From positions 5,950,001 through 6,014,000 of the forward strand of contig CM042022.1 in NCBI GenBank assembly GCA_023525975.1: 64,000 bases of DNA. Reading direction: 5' to 3'. Under the pieces are notes generated by a model that worked only from the letters and a program-made list of their open reading frames with translations, searched no databases and was not told the DNA's origin. Source of the stretch: Smallanthus sonchifolius (Eukaryota > Streptophyta > Magnoliopsida > Asterales > Asteraceae). Positions 43,507 through 55,808 of the stretch are shown in pieces; within the stretch, counting starts at the first letter, position 1; the number at the start of each line of letters is the position of its first letter. The position numbers and the translations under genes were made by a program.

Positions 43507-46341
43507 TGTCACACCCCGACCGATGGCGGAATCATCGAGGCGGACAATGTGATGATTGTTCAAAAGCACATGATAACTAAAGGTTGCATAATTCATTCAT
43601 TTAATTTAAAGACAACAAGTTCCAAATACAATACATTTCAAATAACCTAGTCTAGTTCAAAACATTAATTTATTTAACTAGGTCCATAGTTCCTAAGTGG
43701 AGAGATCTTCGGCAAGCAGTCACATATCCAAACCTGAAACATTATTTAAATCAAGTGTCAACTAAAAAGTTGGTGAGTACATAGGTTTAGTATTCCCTGT
43801 AAATAGTGGTTGTAAATCGTTTTGCAACTCATTGTTTATATTGTTAAACATAGCATATGATGTAACATTTATTTAATCACAATTCAAACCGAGTTTGACG
43901 CGCTTGAACAGAGCACAACAGCTAAGTCCGGTATGCTTGAATATAGTTACCCACTATATCCGGTATGATTGAATATAACACGCGGTTATATCCGAGTATG
44001 CAGTAATAAACACCCTAACCGGGTGGGCTGGTCAGGCACAATAGATCTATCAATATTACAGTTGGTTGTCTTGTGTTTAAATGTATGTACATCCAAAGAA
44101 TAAGCATATAGTCTCATGTATAACACGTATAAACAATGTGAGTAGCATGTATAATGTTTCACCCCAAAACGTATAAAAATGTAAAATAGGGGCTATGTAA
44201 CTCACCTTGCAAGCGGGTATTTTCCACGCGTGTAGGTGGTAAGTATGCGGAAGCCTAAGCACGTTGATACCCTATGTAGACAAATGGGTATTATTGTATG
44301 CGTATAGGTGTGTATTTGTATTTAAATGTATATAGGCTCTAATATAATTTTCCTTAATATTTATTTGTATAAAGTATAGAAATAGAATGATAATGGGTTT
44401 TTTTGTAAAACTTTAACTTATAAGGATATATATATATATATATTGTTTTAAACAAGTATTATTATATTCAATGTATTTATATAATAATAACAAAAGAAAA
44501 GTCTTTATTTATTTAAACAAGTTCATAAAATAAAAAAAAATATAATGCTAGGTTCATATAAAAATAATGAGACATTTTATATATTATATGTATTTTAATA
44601 AGTTTATAAAATGTTACAAGATTTATAAAAAGATATAGAACATTTTATATTTAAAAATGTAATTAAGTGAGTTTATAAAGATATTTCAAGATTTATATAA
44701 ATATGGACATTTTATATCTAAAAATGTAATTAAGTAAGTTTATAAAAATATTACAAGATTTATAAAAATATAGGATATTTTATGTCTAAAAATGTAATTA
44801 ATTAAGTTTATATAAATATTGTAAGATTTATAAAAGTATGTGATATTTTATATATATTATAATGTATTTTAATAAGTTTATATATATATAAAATAAATGG
44901 GATGGTTTATAAAAATATAGTTTAAATTGATTTTAAAATAAACGAACGAGTAAACCGACTCGTTTTAGTATTTATTGCATAAAAAGAGTATTATGATAAT
45001 TAAATAAAATAAATAAATGAAAACAGAATAAAAAAAATTTGGCCGTAGGCTAACCGGGATCGAACCCGCGACCTTTGACACAAACCCACACACGCATAAC
45101 CAGCCGGGCTACTGCCCATCGCTGGTTATGTGTGTGTCATTTAATTGATATACACAAACGCGACCCTGGTCGCTGGTCCTCGGCAACCGGCAAACCGTGT
45201 CCGAGGACATTGGTTTGCCCGGTAATCAACGGTTTATTGCCGTGATTTCGATTTGGGGAGGTTACCTGATGATAACAGAAGGTACAGGAATCGAATCGAG
45301 GCTCGAACCCAGTCGCGAAGGGCTTGGTCGGCAGAGACTTTTGAATCGAAATGTCCAAAACGGGAATCAGACTTCGGGGTGGAATCAGGCCTTGATATCC
45401 TGGTCCAAGCTTCACTCAGAGTCGACGAATGCAATGGTGCCTTCAATTTGGGGTGAGAGTGGGTGTAAGAGGGGCATCGAGTTCGAACAGGTTCGTTAAT
45501 GGCTATTTATAGTCGAGCCTAAACCTGATAATAAGGCAAGCAATTGAGCATGCCTGAACATTCGTCTGGACGAGACGAAGCTAACCAGACCATCGACAGG
45601 CGTGGAGGTGGCCTGTCGGGCCTGAATTCGGGCGTGGGTTCTCGGCCACCAACAGGATCAGACAATCCCTGTGATGGGGAGACCAATTGGTCGAGGGGTC
45701 TAGTTCGCGTGGGGGAGACGAAGTCGGGGAGGCTTTTGTCGGGTGTGGAGGTGCAGGGGACAGGCTTGTCGAGCGGGTCGCCGGAAATTCGCTTGGACCG
45801 CCGGACAAGGGGAAAGGGGCGACCGGAATTGCGAATTCGACTTTGGCAGATTTAGTCCCTGGAGTTTGGTTTGTTACAGAATAGCCCTTAAATTAAATAC
45901 CGGATGAATCCCTGTGGTTTCATTTGACCAGAAACAGCCCCTCAACGATTTTAGTTTAAAAACCTTCTAGTTTAGTTAATTACAAAATGAACCCTGCACT
46001 TTTATTTAAATAAATCAATTCAATTTCTTTTAAATTAAATAAACTTAAAAATATTTTTATAAACTTATTTTATTATTATTTAAATAATAATTTTAATAAA
46101 AGTTACTAACCTTATTAAAATATGTTATTTTATTAAATATGTAACTTTTTTTTTAAATATAGATTTTTATATAAAATTTTATATAAGTTTAAAACTTATA
46201 AAATTTTAATTATATTTATAAAATAAAATATATATATATATATTTTGTACAAAATTAAATAAAAACATTTGCATTTCATTAAATGGAACGATGATTACAT
46301 AATTTGTATTACAAAAGCGTAATTAAATCCGGTATGTCACA
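43507..46341 (-). repeat. 3' LTR of Gypsy element C
   Basis: 2835 bp, TGTCACACCCC...GTATGTCACA. It contains a GC-rich block with a tRNA-like stretch (45046-45118) and long AT-rich parts. Open frames in 45137-45884 occur identically in both LTRs and are not supported as genes. Confidence 0.97.
45046..45118 (-). other. tRNA-like sequence in the 3' LTR of element C
   Basis: On the minus strand an A box TAGCCCGGCTGG (45100-45111) is followed by a B box within GGTTCGATCCCGG (45054-45066). The T-arm is fully paired, and an acceptor-like pairing (mostly Watson-Crick and G-U) is possible. The A-box region also forms a 17-bp stem (45088-45104 with 45121-45137). It is a tRNA relic or SINE head, not a functional tRNA. 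Confidence 0.55.
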
Positions 46342-46357
46342 GTCTCCCCATGTTAAA
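46342..46357 (-). other. Polypurine tract of Gypsy element C
   Basis: On the minus strand TTTAACATGGGGAGAC directly precedes the 3' LTR. The family's usual TTTCGGGGCGAAATTCC lies just upstream. Confidence 0.85.
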
Positions 46358-46389
46358 GGAATTTCGCCCCGAAATTCAACTAGTGGAGG

Positions 46390-49300
46390 CTATGAAAAGA
46401 GGTGCGGATACTTGGTCTTCATGTGGTCTTCACGTTCCCAAGTGAACTCGGGTCCACGCTTAGACTCCCAACGGACCTTGACAATGGGGATGCGCCTACG
46501 CTTGAGTTTCTTGACTTCTCGGTCCATGATTTCCACGGATTTCTCAACAAAGTGCATCCTCTCGTCAATACGCACTTCATCAAGAGGGATGTGGAGATTC
46601 TCGTCGGCTAGACACTTTTTCAAATTAGATACATGGAAAGTCGGATGAACGTTGATGAGTTCTGAAGGAAGATCGAGTTTGTAGGCCACTTTTCCTACCC
46701 TTTCGAGTATCTTGAAGGGACCCACATATCGAGGTGCAAGTTTTCCTTTCTTTCCAAATCGGACTACGCCCTTCCAAGGTGATACCTTTAGGAGAACCAT
46801 ATCCCCAACTTGAAATTCCAAGGGTTTCCGTCTTTTATCGGCATAGCTCTTTTGCCGACTCCTTGCCACTCGAATGTTGTCACGAATAAGAAAAATTTTA
46901 TCGGTGGTTTCTTGGATAAGCTCGGGACCGGTGATTTGTGCTTCACCAATTTCGTTCCAACAAATCGGTGAACGACATTTTCGTCCATAAAGAGCTTCAA
47001 ACGGTGCCATGTTAATACTTGTGTGATAGCTGTTATTGTAGGAAAATTCGATCAGTGGTAGGTGAGAATTCCAATTGCCACCAAAGTCAACAACACAAGC
47101 TCTAAGCATATCCTCGAGAGTTTGGATTGTTCGTTCGGTTTGCCCATCAGTTTGAGGATGGTAAGCCGTACTTAGATCCAAACGAGTACCAAGTGCTGAT
47201 TGCAATGATTGCCAAAATCGGGAAGTAAAACGCGAATCACGATCGGAGATGATGTTCAAAGGGATCCCGTGACGACTTACGATTTCATCAATGTAGATCC
47301 GAGCCAATTTCTCGACTCGATAGTCCTCACGAATAGGCAAGAAATGAGCAGACTTTGTAAGTCGGTCGATAATAACCCAAATACTATCGTGTCCACTAGA
47401 AGTGCGTGGAAGTTTGGTGATAAAGTCCATAGCAAGGTTCTCCCACTTCCACACGGGAATTTCAGGTTGTTCGAGGAGTCCGGAAGGCTTTTGGTGTTCG
47501 GCCTTCACTTTAGAACAAGTTAGGCATTTTGCCACGAAAAGGGCAATATCCTTTTTCATGCCGGGCCACCAATATTGCTGACGGAGACCCATGTACATCT
47601 TATCAGCTCCGGGATGCACCGAATATCGAGTTTTGTGGGACTCGTTCATCAAAAATATACGGAGATCGTCGCGATCGGGAACCCAGATACGGTCCAAGTA
47701 GTACAATAGGCCGTTGGCTTTGGTTTCTAACAAGAGTTCTACACCACATGCCATTTCTTGATACATGTTTCCCTCGGTAACCGAGGTGTGTTGTGCTTTG
47801 AGAATACGGGCTTGGATATCGTTATGAATATAAGCACTATGAAGCATGATATGTTCTTTACGACTCAAGGCGTCGGCTACAACGTTTGCTTTGCCGGGGT
47901 GGTAGCGGATCTCGCAGTCGTAGTCGTTTAGAAGTTCAACCCATCGTCGTTGCCTCATATTAAGCTCTTTTTGATTGAAAATATGTTGGAGACTTTTGTG
48001 GTCGGTGAAAACCACGCATTTGGTACCATAAAGATAGTGTCTCCAAATTTTCAAGGCGAAAACGACAGCACCAAGCTCGAGATCATGGGTCGTATAGTTC
48101 TTCTCATGGATTTTGAGTTGACGTGATGCGTATGCAATTACTTGGCCACGTTGCATTAGAACACAACCAAGACCTTGGTTGGATGCATCACAATAAACGA
48201 CAAAGTCGTCATTACCACTAGGAAGAGTTAGTATAGGAGCATTGCAGAGCTTGTGCTTGAGAGTTTGAAAAGCTTCCTCTTGCTTGGGTCCCCACTCGTA
48301 AGATTTACCTTTATGAGTCAAGGCAGTGAGTGGAACCGCAATCTTGGAGAAATTTGAGATGAAGCGACGGTAGTAACCTGCTAGTCCAAGGAAGGAACGA
48401 ATCTCGGTAGGAGTCTTATGAGTACTCCAATTCTTTACCGCTTCGATTTTTGCCGGGTCCACATGAATTCCCTTATCGTTGACTATGTGTCCCAAAAATT
48501 GAACTTCCTTTAGCCAGAATTCACACTTAGAGAACTTGGCGTATAGTTGTTCTTTCTTCAAGAGTTCCAGGATCAAACGAAGATGTTGTTCATGCTCTGC
48601 TTTCGTTTTAGAATAGATGAGAATGTCGTCAATGAAAACGATCACGAACTTGTCCAAATAAGGTTTGCACACACGGTTCATGAGGTCCATGAAGACCGCC
48701 GGTGCATTAGTCAAACCGAATGGCATGACCATGAACTCGTAGTGACCATATCTAGTCCGAAAGGCCGTCTTTGGAATGTCTTCATCGAGAACACGAAGTT
48801 GATGGTATCCGGAACGAAGGTCAATCTTGGAGAAACATGTTGAACCTTGAAGTTGATCGAAAAGATCGTCAATACGGGGTAAAGGATAACGGTTCTTTAT
48901 TGTAAGCTTGTTGAGTTCACGATAATCAATGCACATTCGAAACGATCCATCCTTTTTCTTTACGAACAGCACGGGAGCACCCCAAGGTGAATGGCTCGGG
49001 CGGATGAATCCTTTGGATGAGAGTTCTTGTAATTGACTTGCGAGTTCTTGCATTTCGGAAGGTGCAAGACGATAGGGGGCCTTTGCCACGGGAGTTGCCC
49101 CGGGCACAAGGTCGATACGAAACTCCACTTGTCTAGTGGGAGGAAGACCAGGTAAATCCTCGGGGAATACCTCGGGAAAATCTCGGATGATTGGAATGTC
49201 TTGCAATTTCTTACCCTTGTCTTTCGTGTCAACTATGTGGGCCAAGAATGCAACGTACTTTTTCCGCAAGTACTTTTGTGCCAATGTGCAAGACATGATT

Positions 49301-50844
49301 TGAAGACCACGACACGGTTTTTCACCGAAAATAACTAACGTGTCACCCGAAGGGAGAGGTATACGAATGCATTTTTCATAGCAAATAACCTCGGCATGGT
49401 GCTTGGATAACCAGTCCATGCCAATTATAATATCAAAGCTTCCCAATTGCATTGGAAGGAGATCAACAGAGAATTCATGATTATTAAGCTCGAGATCGCA
49501 GTTGCGGATAACAGAGTTTATAGCAATAGATTTCCCGTTTGCTATCTCCACGGAATAAGGATTGTCAAGTTTCGTTCTTTGTTTAGCAAGTTGAGATTCA
49601 AAGGTAAGAGACACGAAACTCCTATCGGCACCGGTATCAAATAAAATGGATGCATAATGATTGTTTACGAGAAACGTACCGTTTATCACGTCGTTGTTTG
49701 CTTGTGCCTCATTAGCGTTTATGTTAAACGCTCGTCCTTGGGGACCACCTTGACGATGAAGTTTTGGGCATCGGTCACGGAAGTGGTCTGGGTCTCCACA
49801 CTCATAACATGCCCTACCATTGGGAAGTGCCGGATAGTTGGGACGGATGGCTGGAGCAGCTTGATGGACGGGAGGGCGGGTACGGCAAGTAGTGACCACG
49901 TGTCCATATTTTCCGCAGCTCGAACACAATCGGCATGGTAAGTTGGCAGGATGATGGTACTTGCAGGTCTGGCATTGGGGATTCGGGCCCTGATAAATTT
50001 TCGGGTTTTGACCCAAAGGGGCCACTTGATTAGTAGGTACAGCGGGAATTACGGCTGCAAAGTTTCGACCCTTTCGTTTCTTGTTGCGGTTAGAAGACTC
50101 GGGTTTTATATCTTTGACAGCTGCAAGAGTGGAGACAACCTTCTTGGAACCCTTTCTTGTTAAGGTTCCGGCTTTGACATGGTTGTCGGATAGTGTAGCA
50201 GATAGACGGATAGCAGCTTCAAGAGTAGGAGGATTGCTTCCTAGCACAGCATCTTGAATTTGCATAGGCAGGCCGCCTATGTACTTTTCAATTCCCCGAG
50301 CAAGGGGAGTGATCATGTGAGGCACTAAAAGACTTAGTTCTTGGAACCGGGTGGTGTAAGCCAGATTATCCCCGCTGTCTTGGGCAAGATCCCAAAATTC
50401 AGCCTCGAGCTTCCTCATTTCATTCCGAGGACAGAATTCATCAGTCATGGCCTTTTTCAGATCATCCCATGATAAGGATGTAGCAACCTCAGCACCACGA
50501 GTGCGTTTCTCACTGTTCCACCAGGTGAGGGCTCTCTTTTGAAGTACACTTGTGGCATAGCGAACCCGAAGATTATCGGGACAGTCACTGTTTAGGAACG
50601 TGCTTTCCATGCTTTCAAACCATTGAAGTAGGCCGGTAGCACCTTCAGTTCCGAAGAATTTAGTAGGATTGCACGAGTTAAAGTGCTTAAACGTGCAATG
50701 AGGCGGGTTGGTACCACCGTTCCCTTGGATGTTGTGAGACCCGTCACTGTTGTTATTTGCTTGAGTCATTTGCCCTACTAGCTGGGCAAGAAGAGTAGCA
50801 AGATCCGGGTTGGAAGTGCTAGAGTTTGCACGTCGAGGAGGCAT
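46390..50844 (-). CDS. Gag-pol polyprotein of Tekay-like chromovirus C, 1484 aa, intact
   Basis: A single frame from MPPRRANSST to KYPHLFS. By residue: gag capsid region about 55-215 (ALTWWNSEKRTRG, DEFCPRNEMRKLE); CCHC knuckles at about 307-320 (CSSCGKYGHVVTTC) and 346-359 (CYECGDPDHFRDRC); aspartic protease with DTGA at 403-406; reverse transcriptase about 620-785 with FIDD at 737-740; RNase H from about 880 (first Asp 886); integrase with HHCC (Cys1107, Cys1110) and the catalytic triad Asp1140, Asp1201, Glu1237 (35 residues between the last two); GPY/F-type region about 1345-1410; chromodomain about 1431-1484. All catalytic residues are present. Gag and pol share one frame with no shift. 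It would make the virus-like particle, copy the RNA and insert the DNA. Confidence 0.98.
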   Translation of the reverse strand: MPPRRANSSTSNPDLATLLAQLVGQMTQANNNSDGSHNIQGNGGTNPPHCTFKHFNSCNPTKFFGTEGATGLLQWFESMESTFLNSDCPDNLRVRYATSVLQKRALTWWNSEKRTRGAEVATSLSWDDLKKAMTDEFCPRNEMRKLEAEFWDLAQDSGDNLAYTTRFQELSLLVPHMITPLARGIEKYIGGLPMQIQDAVLGSNPPTLEAAIRLSATLSDNHVKAGTLTRKGSKKVVSTLAAVKDIKPESSNRNKKRKGRNFAAVIPAVPTNQVAPLGQNPKIYQGPNPQCQTCKYHHPANLPCRLCSSCGKYGHVVTTCRTRPPVHQAAPAIRPNYPALPNGRACYECGDPDHFRDRCPKLHRQGGPQGRAFNINANEAQANNDVINGTFLVNNHYASILFDTGADRSFVSLTFESQLAKQRTKLDNPYSVEIANGKSIAINSVIRNCDLELNNHEFSVDLLPMQLGSFDIIIGMDWLSKHHAEVICYEKCIRIPLPSGDTLVIFGEKPCRGLQIMSCTLAQKYLRKKYVAFLAHIVDTKDKGKKLQDIPIIRDFPEVFPEDLPGLPPTRQVEFRIDLVPGATPVAKAPYRLAPSEMQELASQLQELSSKGFIRPSHSPWGAPVLFVKKKDGSFRMCIDYRELNKLTIKNRYPLPRIDDLFDQLQGSTCFSKIDLRSGYHQLRVLDEDIPKTAFRTRYGHYEFMVMPFGLTNAPAVFMDLMNRVCKPYLDKFVIVFIDDILIYSKTKAEHEQHLRLILELLKKEQLYAKFSKCEFWLKEVQFLGHIVNDKGIHVDPAKIEAVKNWSTHKTPTEIRSFLGLAGYYRRFISNFSKIAVPLTALTHKGKSYEWGPKQEEAFQTLKHKLCNAPILTLPSGNDDFVVYCDASNQGLGCVLMQRGQVIAYASRQLKIHEKNYTTHDLELGAVVFALKIWRHYLYGTKCVVFTDHKSLQHIFNQKELNMRQRRWVELLNDYDCEIRYHPGKANVVADALSRKEHIMLHSAYIHNDIQARILKAQHTSVTEGNMYQEMACGVELLLETKANGLLYYLDRIWVPDRDDLRIFLMNESHKTRYSVHPGADKMYMGLRQQYWWPGMKKDIALFVAKCLTCSKVKAEHQKPSGLLEQPEIPVWKWENLAMDFITKLPRTSSGHDSIWVIIDRLTKSAHFLPIREDYRVEKLARIYIDEIVSRHGIPLNIISDRDSRFTSRFWQSLQSALGTRLDLSTAYHPQTDGQTERTIQTLEDMLRACVVDFGGNWNSHLPLIEFSYNNSYHTSINMAPFEALYGRKCRSPICWNEIGEAQITGPELIQETTDKIFLIRDNIRVARSRQKSYADKRRKPLEFQVGDMVLLKVSPWKGVVRFGKKGKLAPRYVGPFKILERVGKVAYKLDLPSELINVHPTFHVSNLKKCLADENLHIPLDEVRIDERMHFVEKSVEIMDREVKKLKRRRIPIVKVRWESKRGPEFTWEREDHMKTKYPHLFS

Positions 50845-51746
50845 TCTAACATCATAAGAAAAGACAAGGATATTTTAGATAAGACGGATAAATACGAGTT
50901 ATAGCGGGAAATAATGTAAGCAGAAATATGAGATTTATCATGACGCGTGCTAGTGCGTGTGTATTTATTCTAAGTTGATAGGGGAAACTAAGTCATCCTT
51001 TCCGGGTAGGACATGATGTTATAGATCATTATTTGCATAATAGAAATTTGCCGGGACTTGCATGCACCACAAATTGTTATTACGTGTGCACCCGTAATAA
51101 TGATTTGTTTTGCATGTTCGTCTAGTTTTTCCTATTTTGCTATAATGTCCCCAGATTTTGAGTTTAAGTTCGGATCGTATCCTTGCGAATACATTGACTT
51201 ATCAACGTTAAATAATTCCTCAAAACTTTCAAAGAGACATGCTTTAGCCTATAGGTAAACACTCACGTCAGGAATTCCCAGGAAAGCATACGGGTCCGTT
51301 TATTTGGATTTATACGAAATGCTTTCCTAGACAGAAAACCCAATGTACAGGTGTCACCCTTCCAGATTGCACGTGTCCTTTACTGGTTTCAAGAAATTAA
51401 GTCGTTGACGAGATTTTAAGATTTTAGTAGAATTGAGAGTTTATGTGTATAAAATGTGTAGAAATGTTGCAATTTATATGGATGAGGAGAGAGTATGGAC
51501 AAGGATTTGTAGTGTATTTGTTTGCATAAGTGTGTAGATCAAATGTGTATGTAAAGTATGTATCATGTATCAAAGTCTTGTATGTATGTGTATAAGTCTC
51601 ATGTACCAAACTTGGGAAAATTCAAATAATACCTAACTACAAATAATTCACATAGCAATTAATCATTTAGCACATAACACATAAAAGGGAGTCCTAGGGT
51701 TATAGTCTAGGTCATTGTGTCTAATAACCTAATTCCCTATAACCAT
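50845..51746 (-). other. Untranslated leader of Gypsy element C
   Basis: About 900 bp between the primer-binding site and the gag start. No convincing frame; probably holds packaging and dimerisation signals, by analogy. Confidence 0.7.
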
Positions 51747-51759
51747 GGCTCTGATACCA
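51747..51759 (-). other. Primer-binding site of Gypsy element C
   Basis: TGGTATCAGAGCC on the minus strand, next to the 5' LTR; complements initiator tRNA-Met. Confidence 0.92.
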
Positions 51760-51762
51760 ATG

Positions 51763-54597
51763 TGTCACACCCCGACCGATGGCGGAATCATCGAGGCGGA
51801 CAATGTGATGATTGTTCAAAAGCACATGATAACTAAAGGTTGCATAATTCATTCATTTAATTTAAAGACAACAAGTTCCAAATACAATACATTTCAAATA
51901 ACCTAGTCTAGTTCAAAACATTAATTTATTTAACTAGGTCCATAGTTCCTAAGTGGAGAGATCTTCGGCAAGCAGTCACATATCCAAACCTGAAACATTA
52001 TTTAAATCAAGTGTCAACTAAAAAGTTGGTGAGTACATAGGTTTAGTATTCCCTGTAAATAGTGGTTGTAAATCGTTTTGCAACTCATTGTTTATATTGT
52101 TAAACATAGCATATGATGTAACATTTATTTAATCACAATTCAAACCGAGTTTGACGCGCTTGAACAGAGCACAACAGCTAAGTCCGGTATGCTTGAATAT
52201 AGTTACCCACTATATCCGGTATGATTGAATATAACACGCGGTTATATCCGAGTATGCAGTAATAAACACCCTAACCGGGTGGGCTGGTCAGGCACAATAG
52301 ATCTATCAATATTACAGTTGGTTGTCTTGTGTTTAAATGTATGTACATCCAAAGAATAAGCATATAGTCTCATGTATAACACGTATAAACAATGTGAGTA
52401 GCATGTATAATGTTTCACCCCAAAACGTATAAAAATGTAAAATAGGGGCTATGTAACTCACCTTGCAAGCGGGTATTTTCCACGCGTGTAGGTGGTAAGT
52501 ATGCGGAAGCCTAAGCACGTTGATACCCTATGTAGACAAATGGGTATTATTGTATGCGTATAGGTGTGTATTTGTATTTAAATGTATATAGGCTCTAATA
52601 TAATTTTCCTTAATATTTATTTGTATAAAGTATAGAAATAGAATGATAATGGGTTTTTTTGTAAAACTTTAACTTATAAGGATATATATATATATATATT
52701 GTTTTAAACAAGTATTATTATATTCAATGTATTTATATAATAATAACAAAAGAAAAGTCTTTATTTATTTAAACAAGTTCATAAAATAAAAAAAAATATA
52801 ATGCTAGGTTCATATAAAAATAATGAGACATTTTATATATTATATGTATTTTAATAAGTTTATAAAATGTTACAAGATTTATAAAAAGATATAGAACATT
52901 TTATATTTAAAAATGTAATTAAGTGAGTTTATAAAGATATTTCAAGATTTATATAAATATGGACATTTTATATCTAAAAATGTAATTAAGTAAGTTTATA
53001 AAAATATTACAAGATTTATAAAAATATAGGATATTTTATGTCTAAAAATGTAATTAATTAAGTTTATATAAATATTGTAAGATTTATAAAAGTATGTGAT
53101 ATTTTATATATATTATAATGTATTTTAATAAGTTTATATATATATAAAATAAATGGGATGGTTTATAAAAATATAGTTTAAATTGATTTTAAAATAAACG
53201 AACGAGTAAACCGACTCGTTTTAGTATTTATTGCATAAAAAGAGTATTATGATAATTAAATAAAATAAATAAATGAAAACAGAATAAAAAAAATTTGGCC
53301 GTAGGCTAACCGGGATCGAACCCGCGACCTTTGACACAAACCCACACACGCATAACCAGCCGGGCTACTGCCCATCGCTGGTTATGTGTGTGTCATTTAA
53401 TTGATATACACAAACGCGACCCTGGTCGCTGGTCCTCGGCAACCGGCAAACCGTGTCCGAGGACATTGGTTTGCCCGGTAATCAACGTTTTATTGCCGTG
53501 ATTTCGATTTGGGGAGGTTACCTGATGATAACAGAAGGTACAGGAATCGAATCGAGGCTCGAACCCAGTCGCGAAGGGCTTGGTCGGCAGAGACTTTTGA
53601 ATCGAAATGTCCAAAACGGGAATCAGACTTCGGGGTGGAATCAGGCCTTGATATCCTGGTCCAAGCTTCACTCAGAGTCGACGAATGCAATGGTGCCTTC
53701 AATTTGGGGTGAGAGTGGGTGTAAGAGGGGCATCGAGTTCGAACAGGTTCGTTAATGGCTATTTATAGTCGAGCCTAAACCTGATAATAAGGCAAGCAAT
53801 TGAGCATGCCTGAACATTCGTCTGGACGAGACGAAGCTAACCAGACCATCGACAGGCGTGGAGGTGGCCTGTCGGGCCTGAATTCGGGCGTGGGTTCTCG
53901 GCCACCAACAGGATCAGACAATCCCTGTGATGGGGAGACCAATTGGTCGAGGGGTCTAGTTCGCGTGGGGGAGACGAAGTCGGGGAGGCTTTTGTCGGGT
54001 GTGGAGGTGCAGGGGACAGGCTTGTCGAGCGGGTCGCCGGAAATTCGCTTGGACCGCCGGACAAGGGGAAAGGGGCGACCGGAATTGCGAATTCGACTTT
54101 GGCAGATTTAGTCCCTGGAGTTTGGTTTGTTACAGAATAGCCCTTAAATTAAATACCGGATGAATCCCTGTGGTTTCATTTGACCAGAAACAGCCCCTCA
54201 ACGATTTTAGTTTAAAAACCTTCTAGTTTAGTTAATTACAAAATGAACCCTGCACTTTTATTTAAATAAATCAATTCAATTTCTTTTAAATTAAATAAAC
54301 TTAAAAATATTTTTATAAACTTATTTTATTATTATTTAAATAATAATTTTAATAAAAGTTACTAACCTTATTAAAATATGTTATTTTATTAAATATGTAA
54401 CTTTTTTTTTAAATATAGATTTTTATATAAAATTTTATATAAGTTTAAAACTTATAAAATTTTAATTATATTTATAAAATAAAATATATATATATATATT
54501 TTGTACAAAATTAAATAAAAACATTTGCATTTCATTAAATGGAACGATGATTACATAATTTGTATTACAAAAGCGTAATTAAATCCGGTATGTCACA
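51763..54597 (-). repeat. 5' LTR of Gypsy element C
   Basis: Same length as and nearly identical to 43507-46341 (offset 8256). The tRNA-like block recurs at 53302-53374. Confidence 0.97.
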
Positions 54598-54602
54598 ACT
54601 GG

Positions 54603-55761
54603 TGTTGTTGCAGGTGGCTTGACCCAAATGGGGGTGCATGTTGGTTGTTGTAGGTGGTTTGACCCGAATGGGGTGGTGGTTTCTAGGGTTTGAGAGAGAG
54701 AGAAAGATAGAGGTTGGGTAGGGGAGATCAGTTTCATCCTCTTCTCCTTCCTCCTCCGATCACCACTGTCCGCCACCATTAAATTCATATCAACTTATTC
54801 AACCCTCACTAACTCCATCTCCTTTCAAATCGGTCGTGCCCTTTACCCACAAAACATCCCCGCTAAAAACTCCTCATCACTCATCAGTTCTCCCCTTCTC
54901 CACCTCATTCATCTTCGCCATTAGTGTGGATCAATTATAAAAAAAAATACAGAAAAAAAACAATAAGCTTTCGTGAAGAATCTGATATTCCATTAAGGAA
55001 AAAGCTTGATGAATTTGGAATTGGAAACAATTTGAAGGTGAAATGAAGAATTAAAGATCCATCATCAATGAACTTGGAAACAATTTGGAGGTGAACATAG
55101 ATGTAGAATAATGTGTATGGGGTGGGGGTGAGGGTAAGATAGGATTGGAGAAGAAGATGAAACTTGTGGTGAAAGGGTAAGAGCATTCCCAGCAGCTTCT
55201 TTATCCTTATCCTTATAATTACACTAAAAATCACTATATTTTCTCTTTACTTTTCAATTAAATAATACTTTTTATACCTTTATCATTACATTTTCCCCCT
55301 CCTCTACTCATAACCACTTTCAAAAAATATAAAAAATTTATACATGTGAACAGTGTTTTCACAAATATACAAAAAATTATACCTTTTCTCTTTACCCCAC
55401 TCACAACCACTTTAAACCACTCCATAAAATATACAACACACCCTCACAAAAATATAAAGAATATGATGTGAATGCTCTAAGGTGAAAATGTTAGTATTGT
55501 ATTTTTTATTATTATTTTTTAATATAAAAGAAGGGCAAATTAGTCATTAAACACATTACTTAACAGAAAATCTAACTGTTGTTAGTAGAAATGACAAAAA
55601 GTGTATAAAAATTTTAAAATAAAACATCCAGTGCAATTATTGAAGTTAAATGACACACCATATAATTTGATATATTTATAAAACACATATATGTAATTTA
55701 TGACATAACTATGTATAAAAGAGTATTTTTCTTAAAAAATTCCATTGATTTAGGGTGTTAC
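54603..55761. repeat. LTR-like repeat, right part, split by element C
   Basis: Continues 42031-43506 across element C and ends TTTAGGGTGTTAC. Part of it (about 55545-55715) is the reverse complement of the MITE at 42420-42639. No gene recognised. Confidence 0.4.
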
Positions 55762-55808
55762 GTGACCATTTACTAAAAAGTAGGCATAGTTGGGTCCTAC
55801 ATTTTCTT

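Larger units (their letters stand above)
43507..54597 (-). mobile_element. Ty3/Gypsy chromovirus C (Tekay-like), complete and recent
   Basis: TSD ACTGG (43502-43506, 54598-54602). Two LTRs of exactly 2835 bp; on reading I noticed one substitution (G at 45227 area against T in the other copy). Primer-binding site and polypurine tract are intact, and one uninterrupted gag-pol frame of 1484 codons is present. All features needed for autonomy are visible, so this may be a live or very recently active element. It is inserted in an older LTR-like repeat. Confidence 0.98.

Noticed and set aside
45137..45884. Several open frames of 65-103 residues, repeated identically at 53393-54140
   Set aside because: They lie in the two LTRs of element C, overlap on both strands and have no recognisable domain. 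The duplication is explained by the LTRs.
49719..49907. Frames overlapping the gag-pol frame of element C on either strand
   Set aside because: Shadow frames of a long, well conserved coding region.
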